Of a stretch of DNA of 19,767 nt, positions 1 through 7,001 are shown in pieces. How positions within the stretch are numbered: position 1 is the first letter of the stretch; each line of letters starts with the position of its first letter. Location of the stretch: positions 1 to 19,767 of the forward strand of contig PFJA01000257.1 of NCBI GenBank assembly GCA_002782905.1, given 5' to 3'. Source of the DNA: Lysobacterales bacterium CG_4_10_14_3_um_filter_64_11. Its GTDB lineage: Bacteria > Pseudomonadota > Gammaproteobacteria > Xanthomonadales > Xanthomonadaceae. Position numbers and translations under genes: made by a program. A model generated the notes under the pieces. It was not told where the DNA came from. It saw only the letters and a list, made by a program, of their open reading frames with translations, and did no database searches.

Positions 1-20
1 AACCCGGGGCACCGCGCAAT

Positions 21-53
21 CCCGGGTTACGGCCCGTTGGGCCTCAACCCGGG
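21..53. repeat. AACCCGGG palindromic repeat, first copy
   Basis: This is an imperfect inverted repeat. Outer arms CCCGGGTT (21-28) and AACCCGGG (46-53) enclose inner arms GGCCC (31-35) and GGGCC (39-43). The window opens with another AACCCGGGG at base 1, so the element probably continues to the left. It looks like a REP-type dispersed palindrome. Confidence 0.7.
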
Positions 54-83
54 CTACACCCGCATCGTCTTACCACCATGTAG

Positions 84-117
84 CCCGGGTTATAGCCGCA
101 AAGCGGCGCAACCCGGG
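84..117. repeat. AACCCGGG palindromic repeat, second copy
   Basis: Outer arms CCCGGGTT (84-91) and AACCCGGG (110-117) enclose inner arms GCCGC (95-99) and GCGGC (103-107) around an AAA loop. The design matches the copy at 21-53 with a different inner stem. Its right end runs straight into the tandem array that starts at 106. Confidence 0.7.
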
Positions 118-240
118 GCACGTAGTGCCGGCGCAACCCGGGGCACGTAGTGCCGGCGCAACCCGGGGCACGTAGTGCCGGCGCAACCCGGGGCAGGTAG
201 TGCCGGCGCAACCCGGGGCACGTTGTGCCGGCGCAACCCG
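106..240. repeat. 25-bp tandem repeat, five copies plus a partial
   Basis: Units start at 106, 131, 156, 181 and 206, and a sixth is cut short after ten bases at 231-240. Each unit is GCGCAACCCGG followed by a small hairpin, GGCAC-GTA-GTGCC, and a final G. The first three copies are identical. Copy 4 has one change that breaks the hairpin arm (GGCAG), and copy 5 changes only the loop (GTT). The array looks like a REP-type palindrome expanded by local duplication. Short open frames through it are artefacts of the repeat. Confidence 0.9.
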
Positions 241-276
241 CGCCGAACGACGCAGGTTTCGGGTTGCATCAGGCGC

Positions 277-408
277 TCAATCCTCGGCGGCATCGCCAAT
301 TTCATCACCCACACTTTCGATGTCGCGGCCAACGCCGCCAACGGTATTGCAAGCAGTCAGGAAGCTGAGGCAGAGCAGGAGCAGCAGTGAAATCAGGGGG
401 CGTTTCAT
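277..408 (-). CDS. Entericidin A/B-family small lipoprotein
   Basis: This 43-residue protein has a lysine/arginine start (MKRP), a leucine-rich hydrophobic core and a lipobox LTAC with the lipidated cysteine at residue 20. After it comes NTVGGVGRDIESVGDEIGDA, the usual pattern of entericidin-like peptides. Family members are tiny membrane lipoproteins; in E. coli entericidins A and B form an antidote/toxin pair. The start at 408 is chosen because an AAGGA ribosome site lies 8 bases upstream; an in-frame ATG nine bases earlier overlaps that site. Longer upstream frames have no lipoprotein features. Only one copy is seen, so whether it is toxin-like or antidote-like cannot be told. A promoter is not clear; TAATAC sits in a plausible place upstream but its -35 is poor. 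Confidence 0.85.
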   Translation of the reverse strand: MKRPLISLLLLLCLSFLTACNTVGGVGRDIESVGDEIGDAAED

Positions 409-665
409 GGGTGGCATCCTTGGGGCGAGTGGTATGGCAACGGGTATTACGGGACTTCTGGCCGCTGGAGCAAACGCCCGGAGCTGCCGAAAATCGCTCT
501 CAACGCCGCGGTGCGTGATCCGCATCATGCGCGTCGGCCCTGGTATCGCTCTGTGCGCTGGAACACGCAGCACGTTCGCGCGGCCGTCGCCGGTGTCCGG
601 GGTGCTGTGATTGGTCAGCGCCAAGCGTTAGTGTGTGCCATGCCCTCGTCTGTCGCAGGCTATCC

Positions 666-956
666 ATGCCCGTCGTTTTCAGATACCTGATTGCCGTTTT
701 GCCGTTCGCACTCACGGCTGGGTTCGTCTGGCTGGTCTCTGGGCCGCTGAGCCTGGGGGGCGGCGAAAAGGACATCTTTCTATCCATCCCGCTGTTGCTG
801 TGGTCGTTTGTGTTCTTGGTCGGATATCTGCTGCTGTGGTTGCGTGGCGCACGCCTGGCGCGCTCGATTGCGGTATCTGCCGCGATTGCCACGGTGGTCG
901 TTGCTGTAGCCTGGGTGGTGCTACTTGTCGCATGGCCGGTGGCCAGCGCAGCATAG
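666..956 (+). CDS. Small integral membrane protein of unknown function
   Basis: This 96-residue protein is almost entirely hydrophobic. Probable membrane segments lie near residues 5-22, 30-50 and 61-90, separated by a short GGGEKD loop and an RGARLAR positive patch. I do not recognise a named family. The ATG at 666 is preferred to the GTG at 633 because the added residues are polar and cysteine-containing, unlike a membrane protein start; the ribosome site (AGG about 7 bases upstream) is weak. The stop is 30 bases before the DUF486 gene on the same strand, so the two are probably co-transcribed. It is divergent from the entericidin-like gene. Confidence 0.6.
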   Translation: MPVVFRYLIAVLPFALTAGFVWLVSGPLSLGGGEKDIFLSIPLLLWSFVFLVGYLLLWLRGARLARSIAVSAAIATVVVAVAWVVLLVAWPVASAA

Positions 957-986
957 TGCCGATTGATATGTTCAGGTACCACACCG

Positions 987-1343
987 ATGCGTCCGATCTG
1001 GCTCACCATCGTGCTGCTGACACTCAGCAACGTGTTCATGACCTTTGCCTGGTATGCGCACCTGAAGGAACTGAGCCACAAGCCGTGGATCATTGCCGCG
1101 CTGGTCAGTTGGGGCATCGCGTTCTTCGAATACCTGTTGCAGGTACCTGGCAACCGAATCGGCTACAGCGTGTTGTCGGTGGCGCAGCTCAAGGTATTGC
1201 AGGAGGTGATCACGCTGACGGTATTCGTGCCGTTTGCGCTGTTCTACCTGCGCGAGCCGTTGAAGCTGGACTACCTGTGGGCTGGGTTGTGCCTGTTGGG
1301 TGCGGTGTATTTCATCTTTCGCAGTCGTTGGTTGGGTGGCTGA
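987..1343 (+). CDS. DUF486 family (DMT-like) membrane protein
   Basis: This 118-residue protein has four probable membrane helices. It carries LSNVFMTFAWYAHLK near the N-terminus, EYLLQVPGNRIGY in the middle and SVAQLKVLQEVITL after that, the conserved pattern of the DUF486 (COG3169) family. These are small inner-membrane proteins related to half-size drug/metabolite transporters; their substrate is not known. The length fits the family. The ATG at 987 is preferred to a TTG at 963, because it begins directly at the first helix and has AGGT about ten bases upstream. It follows the small membrane gene at 666-956 and converges on the hydrolase gene at 1417. No hairpin with a T tract was seen between them. 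Confidence 0.9.
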   Translation: MRPIWLTIVLLTLSNVFMTFAWYAHLKELSHKPWIIAALVSWGIAFFEYLLQVPGNRIGYSVLSVAQLKVLQEVITLTVFVPFALFYLREPLKLDYLWAGLCLLGAVYFIFRSRWLGG

Positions 1344-1416
1344 GCCTGGCCCGCAGGGCGAGTCGGCGCGATGGCAGCGATGCTGGCAGCACTCGGTGAG
1401 CGGCGAGGGTTGCCTG

Positions 1417-2646
1417 TCAGCGGAGTTTGCGGAAACGCTCGAACTCCAGCCAGTCGCTGGCGGGCAGTTGCAGAGCGCTGTCGAGCAGGGTAGGTAGCAA
1501 GCCTGCGGGTGCGCCGCTTTCGCTGTTCCACAAGATCACCACGCCCAGATCGTGCTCCGGCACGATCGCCATGATCGAGCGATAACCCTGCACCGCACCG
1601 GCGTGGTAAAGCAATGGGTGGCCGGCGTAATCCAGGACCCGCCAACCGATGCCGTAATGGGCATCACGCAGGCGCTCGCGGCGCCAGCGCGAACCGCGCA
1701 GTTGGTCGGGGGTGCGTACCTGTGCGGCGTGGATGGTGGCGAGCAGCGATGGTGCGAGCACGTCGGGGCGATGTCCGGATTGCGCAATCAGCCACAATGC
1801 CATGTCGTTGATGCTGGCATTCACGCCGGCTGCAGGCGGCACCCGGTAGTAGGTTTCCTTGGCGCGCACTGGGCTCCAGCGCCCACGCGAGCGCACATGC
1901 GGGCGGGCCCAACTGGCGCTGGCTTCCAGCGCGTCACGGCCATAGGTGGCGCCATGCATCCCGAGCGGATGGAACAGCCGCTTTTCCACCTGGTGATAGA
2001 AAAAATCGCCGGTGACCGCGAACACCACATCGCCGATCAGGCTGAAAGCGATGTTCTGATAGGCATAGCAGTCGCCCGGCGCACAGATGACCGGGGCTTG
2101 ATCGAGCTGCGCCACCAGCAATGGAAACGGCTCGTCGGCCTCCAGGCTGCGATCGAGCGCGTTGTAGGGCAAGCCGACGCGATGGCTGAGGATATCCAGC
2201 ACGGTCAGATTTTCGGCGGATTTCATGTCTGCGAGCTTGAACGCGGGCAGGTAGGTGTTGATGTGTGCGTCCCAGGCCAGCACGCCATCACGCACCAGCA
2301 TGGCACTCAAGGTGCCGGCAAAGGATTTCGACAGCGAGGCGATGCGGAATGTGGTGTCGGCGGTAATCGGCTGTCGATCGGTGCTGGAAACCACGCCAAA
2401 ACCGCGTGCCGACACCAATTTTCCATGCTGTACCACGGCAATGGCCAAGCCCGGGATCCGCGCCTCGTCGACTACCCGCTTGGCCAGGCGTTGCAGCCGG
2501 TTGGCATCGGCTTGCACGGCGTACGGCTTGGCTTCGCCGGCGTGTGGGTTGGCTGCGTGTGCCGCCGGGGCAGTGCTCGTCGCGATGGCAATGGCGCACA
2601 ACCAGGCGATCAGCGGGCGAGGGTGGGCGGCGCGAGTGCGGGGCAT
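1417..2646 (-). CDS. Secreted serine hydrolase, beta-lactamase (class C-like) family
   Basis: This 409-residue protein starts with a signal peptide: arginine-rich N-terminus, hydrophobic stretch at about residues 11-24 and an AHA|AN-type cleavage site near 31. The beta-lactamase/DD-peptidase fold (PF00144) is shown by S104-L-S-K107 (nucleophile and base), Y196-Q-N198 and H348-A-G350, the last replacing the KTG box as is common in esterase- and peptidase-like members. It should act in the periplasm on peptidoglycan-related peptides, beta-lactams or esters; the substrate cannot be deduced, and an antibiotic-resistance role should not be assumed. The ATG at 2646 has GGA five bases upstream and begins the signal peptide; the GTG at 2691 would add a polar leader. 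A -10-like TATACT lies on this strand at 2674-2679. Confidence 0.9.
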   Translation of the reverse strand: MPRTRAAHPRPLIAWLCAIAIATSTAPAAHAANPHAGEAKPYAVQADANRLQRLAKRVVDEARIPGLAIAVVQHGKLVSARGFGVVSSTDRQPITADTTFRIASLSKSFAGTLSAMLVRDGVLAWDAHINTYLPAFKLADMKSAENLTVLDILSHRVGLPYNALDRSLEADEPFPLLVAQLDQAPVICAPGDCYAYQNIAFSLIGDVVFAVTGDFFYHQVEKRLFHPLGMHGATYGRDALEASASWARPHVRSRGRWSPVRAKETYYRVPPAAGVNASINDMALWLIAQSGHRPDVLAPSLLATIHAAQVRTPDQLRGSRWRRERLRDAHYGIGWRVLDYAGHPLLYHAGAVQGYRSIMAIVPEHDLGVVILWNSESGAPAGLLPTLLDSALQLPASDWLEFERFRKLR

Positions 2647-2673
2647 GATAATCCGGCGGTGATGGCGGCTTGC

Positions 2674-2679
2674 AGTATA
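2674..2679 (-). promoter_or_regulatory. Possible -10 element for the serine hydrolase gene
   Basis: The minus strand reads TATACT here, five of six matches to the sigma-70 -10 box, placing a start about 20 bases before the ATG at 2646. No good -35 is found at 16-18 bases upstream (AAAGTT at 17), so it may be weak or activator-dependent. Confidence 0.35.
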
Positions 2680-2841
2680 GAGCACGACCACGATCGAACT
2701 TTGAACGGTTAATCACCGGCGATGGCGCACCGGTGCGCGCGCCGGATGCAACCTGCCGTGCCGATGCCATGTCTCGCGTTGCTCGGTTACCATGGTGTCG
2801 GCAGTGTTGCCGCGTCTGATCTTTTACCGGGAGAATAGTTC

Positions 2842-3423
2842 ATGGGCTGGATCGTATTGCTGCTAGTCGTGGTGTTGGTGGTCTGGTCGGTCGGTATCTA
2901 CAACGGGCTGGTTACCGCGCGCAACGCCTACAAGAACGCGTTTGCACAAATCGATGTGCAGCTCAGCCGCCGTCACGACCTGATCCCCAACCTGGTTGAA
3001 GTGGCCAAGGGTTATCTCAAGCATGAGCGGGAAACGCTCGATGCCGTGATTTCGGCGCGCGCGAAGGCGGTCAGCGGCCTCGGCGCGGCCAAGGCCAATC
3101 CGGGCAACGCCGAAGCGATGGCGAATCTGGGTGCCAGCGAAGGTGCGCTCAGCGGTGCGCTGGGTCGGCTGATGGTGGTGGCCGAGGCGTATCCGGATTT
3201 GAAGGCCAACCAGACCATGATGCAGCTATCGGAGGAGCTGAGCTCCACCGAGAATCGCGTCGCCTTTGCGCGGCAGGCGTTCAACGATGGGGTGATGGCC
3301 TACAACAACCGGCGCGAGGTGTTTCCGGGCAATGTGGTGGCTGGCATGTTCCAGTTTCAGCCGGCAAGCCTGCTCGAAATCAATACGCCGGAGGCGCGGG
3401 TGGCGCCCAAGGTGGCGTTTTAA
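2842..3423 (+). CDS. lemA: LemA family membrane protein
   Basis: This 193-residue protein has one N-terminal membrane segment (about residues 3-20) followed by the conserved LemA helical region: YNGLVTARNAYKNAFAQIDV, then RRHDLIPNLVEVAKGYLKHE. The three-helix coiled part continues to about residue 170 and a FPGNVVAGMFQF segment closes it. LemA proteins are anchored in the inner membrane; their molecular role is not settled, but they are very often encoded beside an M48 peptidase, as here. The start has GGGAG eight bases upstream. The peptidase gene follows after 160 bases that hold a repeat. The gene faces away from the hydrolase at 1417-2646. Confidence 0.95.
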   Translation: MGWIVLLLVVVLVVWSVGIYNGLVTARNAYKNAFAQIDVQLSRRHDLIPNLVEVAKGYLKHERETLDAVISARAKAVSGLGAAKANPGNAEAMANLGASEGALSGALGRLMVVAEAYPDLKANQTMMQLSEELSSTENRVAFARQAFNDGVMAYNNRREVFPGNVVAGMFQFQPASLLEINTPEARVAPKVAF

Positions 3424-3426
3424 GCA

Positions 3427-3441
3427 CCCCGTGCTGCGGGG
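3427..3441 (+). terminator. Short GC hairpin just after lemA
   Basis: CCCCG (3427-3431) pairs with CGGGG (3437-3441) around a five-base loop, a few bases after the lemA stop. No T run follows, so it is at best an attenuator or an mRNA 3' end stabiliser between lemA and the peptidase gene. Confidence 0.3.
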
Positions 3442-3456
3442 AAACTCCGGCCCGCT

Positions 3457-3543
3457 GCCATGGCGAGGAGCGAAGCGACGTGGCAATCCAGAGCGTTCAG
3501 AGAGTGACGGCATTGGATGGCATCGCTACGCCCGCAATGACGG
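3457..3543. repeat. Dispersed inverted repeat (GAGGAGCGAAGCGACG type)
   Basis: The left arm 3457-3491 (containing GAGGAGCGAAGCGACGTGG and CAATCCAG) is an imperfect inverted match to the right arm 3509-3543 (containing CATTGGATGGCATCGC and CGCAATGACGG). Elements of this kind, with CAATGACGG at an end, are dispersed in many proteobacterial genomes; this identification is from memory of their appearance. It separates lemA from its usual partner gene. Confidence 0.6.
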
Positions 3544-3583
3544 CTGATCGGTCTTGTTCAGACCATCCTCAGGTCGATCGACA

Positions 3584-5527
3584 ATGAACTTCTTCGAGCG
3601 CCAGCAGGCCGTCCGCACACAGTCGCGGCGTTTGCTTCTGCTGTTCGTGCTGGCGGTTGCCAGCATCGTTTTTGCGGTCGATGTATCGCTGCTGTTGCTG
3701 TTGGGTATCTTCAACGAAGGCCCACCCGGGTTTTGGGCGAGTTTGCTGGCGCATCGCACCGCAATTGGTGTCAGCAGCCTACTGGTGCTGGCGGTCATTG
3801 GCATCGCTTCGCTATCACGCATGCTGGACTTGCGGGCCGGTGGTGCGGCGGTGGCGCGCGAGTTGGGCGGTACGCCGGTGCCAGTGGATGGCAGCGACCC
3901 GGGTTATCGGCGGTTGCGCAATGTGGTCGAGGAGGTTGCCATTGCATCGTCAGTGCCGGTACCCGCTATTTTTGTACTGGAGCAGGAAGCGGCGATCAAC
4001 GCGTTTGCGGCCGGCTGGAGTGTGTCGGATGCCGCGATCGCGGTAACCCGCGGCGCCATGGATCGCCTAAACCGCGATGAATTGCAGGGTGTGGTGGCGC
4101 ATGAGTTCAGCCATATCCTGAATGGCGACATGCGCTTGAATATCCGCCTGATGGGTATTCTTTTTGGCATCCTCACATTGAGCCTGATCGGCCGCCAATT
4201 GCTGCGCCATGCGCACTTCAGCCGCGCCCGGCGCTCTGCGCAAATCCCGTTGTTCGGTTTGGCGCTGGTGGTGCTCGGTGGTGTCGGGCTGTTCTTCGCG
4301 CGCGTGATCAAGGCTGGCGTCAGCCGGCAGCGCGAGTTCCTTGCTGATGCCTCGGCGGTGCAATTCACGCGCCAGACGCAAGGGCTGGCTTCGGCGTTGA
4401 AAAAGGTGGGCGGTGTGGCTGAAGGTTCGCGCTTGAGCAGTGACCGCACCGAACAGGTCAGTCACATGCTGTTTGGCGATGGGGTCGGTTATTCCACGTG
4501 GTTATCCAGTCATCCGCCCTTGATTGAACGGATCAAGGCCTTGGAGCCGGGTTTTGTTGCGGCACATTTCGCGCCGCTGCGAAAACGCTGGCAGCTCACA
4601 CCGCCCGACGGCTTGGCCGAGGATCGTGCATCGGGCCTGGCCGAAGGGCGTGTGGCGCTGCCGCCCGGCGATGCCACGATCAGCGTGCATCCGGCGCAGA
4701 TACCGGCGCAGGTCGGCAGCCCTGATCGCGACGACTATCGCCGCGCTGCGATGATTCATGCCGACATGCCTGAGGCGCTGGCGGTTGCGGCCCGCTCGCA
4801 CGAACAGGTGGTTGCGCTGGTGCTGGCGTTGCTGCATTCACCGGACAAGGCGCTGGCCGAGCGGCAATTGGTGTTGCTGTCCGAGCGTCATGGCACAGCC
4901 CTTTGCGAAGCTGTGGCGGCACAGGTTGCGGCGCTGCGCGATCTGCACCCGCTGTTGCGCTTGCCGCTCGCGCAGATGGCGTTCCCGGCGCTGCGGCATC
5001 GGCCACGGCCGCAACTGGACGATCTGGTTGCCAGCGTTGATGCGCTCATCGTTGCCGATGGGCAGTTGGATTTGTTCGAGTATTGCCTGGCCACTTTGCT
5101 GCGCACTCAGGTAATCCAGGCACTGGACCCAGCGCGGCACTGGCAAGCGGGCAAACGCAAGCTGGTGGATTGCATTGTTTCGCTGCGCGACCTGTTGGCG
5201 GTGTTGGCGCAAAACGGCCATGCCGATGCCGAGTCCGCCCGGCGTGCGTTCAGCGCCGGGTGGTACTGCCTGTTGCCACGGGTGCAGGTCCAATACCCGA
5301 CAGCCGTGGTTTCGGTGCGGGCATTGGATGCGGCCTGGCCCGAACTGATTCGCCTCGACGCGGCGGGCAAGACTGTGCTGATCGAGGCGATGGCGGTGGC
5401 CGCCGCCCACGACGACCAGATCACGCTGGCCGAAGCAGAATTGCTGCGCACCGTCTGTGCGCTGTTACAGTGCCCACTACCGCCGTTGCGTTTGCGCGAG
5501 AACTCATCCATTTCGGTGCTGGATTGA
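3584..5527 (+). CDS. M48 family zinc metallopeptidase with long C-terminal extension
   Basis: This 647-residue membrane protein has hydrophobic segments near residues 17-40, 60-80, 187-205 and 222-240. The catalytic zinc site is H173-E-F-S-H177, with the third ligand E251 in RQREFLADASAVQF; together these define the HtpX/Ste24-like M48 family, which cleaves membrane or misfolded proteins. HtpX is about 290 residues, so over 300 C-terminal residues are extra. Within that tail, residues 479-500 (VDALIVADGQLDLFEY) and 592-640 (AVAAAHDDQITLAEAELLR) look like TerB-type helical repeats; this is inference. The ATG at 3584 is preferred to a TTG at 3554, with AGG about ten bases upstream. lemA upstream is the typical partner of such peptidases. 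The gene is not htpX itself. Confidence 0.93.
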   Translation: MNFFERQQAVRTQSRRLLLLFVLAVASIVFAVDVSLLLLLGIFNEGPPGFWASLLAHRTAIGVSSLLVLAVIGIASLSRMLDLRAGGAAVARELGGTPVPVDGSDPGYRRLRNVVEEVAIASSVPVPAIFVLEQEAAINAFAAGWSVSDAAIAVTRGAMDRLNRDELQGVVAHEFSHILNGDMRLNIRLMGILFGILTLSLIGRQLLRHAHFSRARRSAQIPLFGLALVVLGGVGLFFARVIKAGVSRQREFLADASAVQFTRQTQGLASALKKVGGVAEGSRLSSDRTEQVSHMLFGDGVGYSTWLSSHPPLIERIKALEPGFVAAHFAPLRKRWQLTPPDGLAEDRASGLAEGRVALPPGDATISVHPAQIPAQVGSPDRDDYRRAAMIHADMPEALAVAARSHEQVVALVLALLHSPDKALAERQLVLLSERHGTALCEAVAAQVAALRDLHPLLRLPLAQMAFPALRHRPRPQLDDLVASVDALIVADGQLDLFEYCLATLLRTQVIQALDPARHWQAGKRKLVDCIVSLRDLLAVLAQNGHADAESARRAFSAGWYCLLPRVQVQYPTAVVSVRALDAAWPELIRLDAAGKTVLIEAMAVAAAHDDQITLAEAELLRTVCALLQCPLPPLRLRENSSISVLD

Positions 5528-5586
5528 GCCCTGTCGATGGCCCAACGATGTTGGCAGGTCAGCGAGTGTGGGTGCAAAGTAGCTGA

Positions 5587-5617
5587 GCGCTCGCCAAGAC
5601 GCCAAGAACGCCAAGGA
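5587..5617. repeat. CGCCAAG-type repeat, left arm
   Basis: The sequence reads CGCCAAGACGCCAAGAACG and on to CCAAGG, three imperfect eight- to nine-base steps. It is inverted relative to the arm at 5749-5795. Repeats of the form CGCAAAGACGCAAAGAACG are common in gammaproteobacterial gaps. Confidence 0.75.
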
Positions 5618-5702
5618 ATCCATCGGTCTCTTGCTGGACACGATTGACGGTTCGGGTAATCCCGCGCTGCATATGTGCCTCGCTGAAAATCAGCAAGTAC
5701 CC
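5589..5702 (-). pseudogene. Probable C-terminal remnant of a GxxExxY-type protein
   Basis: The minus strand encodes GYLLIFSEAHMQRGITRTVN and then RVQQETDGFLGVLGVLAS. From memory this resembles the C-terminal end of GxxExxY proteins (PDDEXK-like small proteins), which typically read G-L-L-I-N-F-x3-x-L-K-x-G-I-x-R. The rest of the gene is missing: upstream, the frame runs into translated repeat (RRQDRQDRQ). The remnant sits between inverted CGCCAAG arms. No catalytic part survives, so it cannot be functional as that enzyme. The identification rests on a short motif and is uncertain. Confidence 0.35.
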
Positions 5703-5748
5703 ATATCGCCTGCCGGCAGGGCATAGTGAAGCACCGCTGCTCGCCTCC

Positions 5749-5795
5749 CTTGGCTTCACTTGGCGATCTTGGCGATCTTGGCGTCTTGGCGCGAG
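5749..5795. repeat. CGCCAAG-type repeat, right arm
   Basis: The sequence carries CCTTGGC, then CTTGGCGATCTTGGCGATC and TTGGCGTCTTGGCGCGAG, a run of eight- to nine-base TTGGCG steps. It is the inverted partner of the arm at 5587-5617, about 130 bases away. Confidence 0.75.
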
Positions 5796-5924
5796 CACCC
5801 TTGCTGTGTGGCAAAAAAAGCCGACCGGGGATGGGCCTTCACTGCCATCAATAATCCAAGAACATCAGGCAATTGGCGATCATGATGAGCAAACATCAAA
5901 CCACACTGTTGCGGAGGCGGCAGG

Positions 5925-6830
5925 ATGTTCGCTGACCCCTCAATTCGTACTCTCAACTGTGCCGGGCGTGAGCTGAGCCTGGATCGCCCACGGGTGATGG
6001 GTGTTGTCAACGTCACCCCGGACTCGTTCTCGGACGGTGGTTGCCATGCCGATACCGATGCCGCAGTGGCCTTTGCCCTGGGGTTGATCGCGCAGGGGGC
6101 CGATCTGCTCGATATCGGCGGTGAGTCAACCCGCCCGGGTGCCGATGCGGTGCCGTTGCAGCAAGAGCTGGCGCGGGTGGTGCCAGTGATCGAACGTCTG
6201 GCCAGCCAGTGCAGTGTGCCGATTTCGGTGGATACACGTCACCCCGAGGTAATGCGTGCGGCGGTCGCGGCCGGTGCCGGCATGATCAACGATGTCGGTG
6301 CATTGGCCGGAGATGGTGCGCTGGCTGCTGCCGCCGATCTGGGTGTGCCGGTGGTGTTGATGCACATGCGCGGTGAGCCACGAACCATGCAGGATGCGCC
6401 GCACTATGCCGATGTCGTGGCCGACGTTCACAACTTTCTGGCGCAGCGTATTTTTGCCTGTGAAATGGCCGGTATCGATAAAAAGCGTATTGTCATCGAC
6501 CCGGGCTTTGGTTTTGGCAAAAGCCGCGAGCACAATTTGGCCTTGTTGGCCAATCTGCAACGGTTCGCTGATCTGGGTGTGCCGCTATTGGCTGGGCTGT
6601 CGCGCAAACGCTTGATCGGCGAGATCACCGGCCGGGCGTTGCCGGAACGCGTGCATGGCTCGGTTGCAGCGGCATTGCTGGCGGTGGAGCGCGGCGCCAG
6701 CATCGTGCGAGTGCACGATGTTGCCGCCAGCGTCGACGCATTGGCGATGGCGTGGGCGCTGCGCGGGTACGCATTGCCTGCGAGCAAGGCCGCCACCGCC
6801 CCGGCAATCGGTTGGCCCGATGATGACTGA
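5925..6830 (+). CDS. folP: Dihydropteroate synthase
   Basis: This cytoplasmic enzyme joins para-aminobenzoate to dihydropterin pyrophosphate in folate synthesis and is the sulfonamide target. All family motifs are present in order: VMGVVNVTPDSFSDGG (24-39), DIGGESTRPGA (63-73), SVDTRHPEV (101-109), MINDVGAL (120-127), IDPGFGFGKS (191-200), GLSRKRLIG with K228 (224-232), and VRVHDV with R262 and H264. At 301 residues it is slightly longer than usual because of a tail of about 20 residues. The ATG at 5925 has GGAGG seven bases upstream. It lies between repeats and tldD, without the ftsH and glmM neighbours often seen beside folP, so it probably has its own promoter. Confidence 0.97.
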   Translation: MFADPSIRTLNCAGRELSLDRPRVMGVVNVTPDSFSDGGCHADTDAAVAFALGLIAQGADLLDIGGESTRPGADAVPLQQELARVVPVIERLASQCSVPISVDTRHPEVMRAAVAAGAGMINDVGALAGDGALAAAADLGVPVVLMHMRGEPRTMQDAPHYADVVADVHNFLAQRIFACEMAGIDKKRIVIDPGFGFGKSREHNLALLANLQRFADLGVPLLAGLSRKRLIGEITGRALPERVHGSVAAALLAVERGASIVRVHDVAASVDALAMAWALRGYALPASKAATAPAIGWPDDD

Positions 6831-7001
6831 TGACCTTGGTGTCCAATGGCATTGGCGCTGATGCTGTGGGTGGCCGATAATCAAGCCATCGCAATCACGC
6901 TTCGCGCGCCACCACCCCCTCTGTGCACGCGACCCATGCCATGGCCGCTGGCGGTTTTTCGATACTGTTCTGATTTTACTGTGGCATTGCGGAGTTCATG
7001 A

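Larger units (their letters stand above)
5528..5924. other. Gene-free stretch between the M48 peptidase and folP
   Basis: These 397 bases hold no intact gene. They contain an inverted pair of CGCCAAG-type arms (5587-5617 and 5749-5795) around a probable gene remnant, then about 125 bases leading to folP. A run of seven A at 5813-5819 has no hairpin next to it. No convincing promoter for folP was found. Confidence 0.7.

Noticed and set aside
1..240. CRISPR array
   Set aside because: The units are contiguous 25-bp tandem copies with no unique spacers, and no cas gene is present.
175..610. Plus-strand frames through the tandem repeats that start MPAQPGA
   Set aside because: The starts lie inside the repeat array and the frames run antisense through the entericidin-like gene.
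1552..2712. 386-codon plus-strand open frame opposite the beta-lactamase-like gene
   Set aside because: The minus-strand frame has signal peptide and all three active-site boxes; the plus-strand frame has no recognisable domain.
2641..2841. Promoter for lemA in the divergent gap
   Set aside because: Several -35/-10 pairs were tried (for example TTGCTC with CAGTGT, and TACCAT as a -10), but none matched well enough to report.
6831..7001. Promoter or small gene between folP and tldD
   Set aside because: GATACT and TTTACT look like -10 boxes, but no -35 fits either, and no small frame has a ribosome site.
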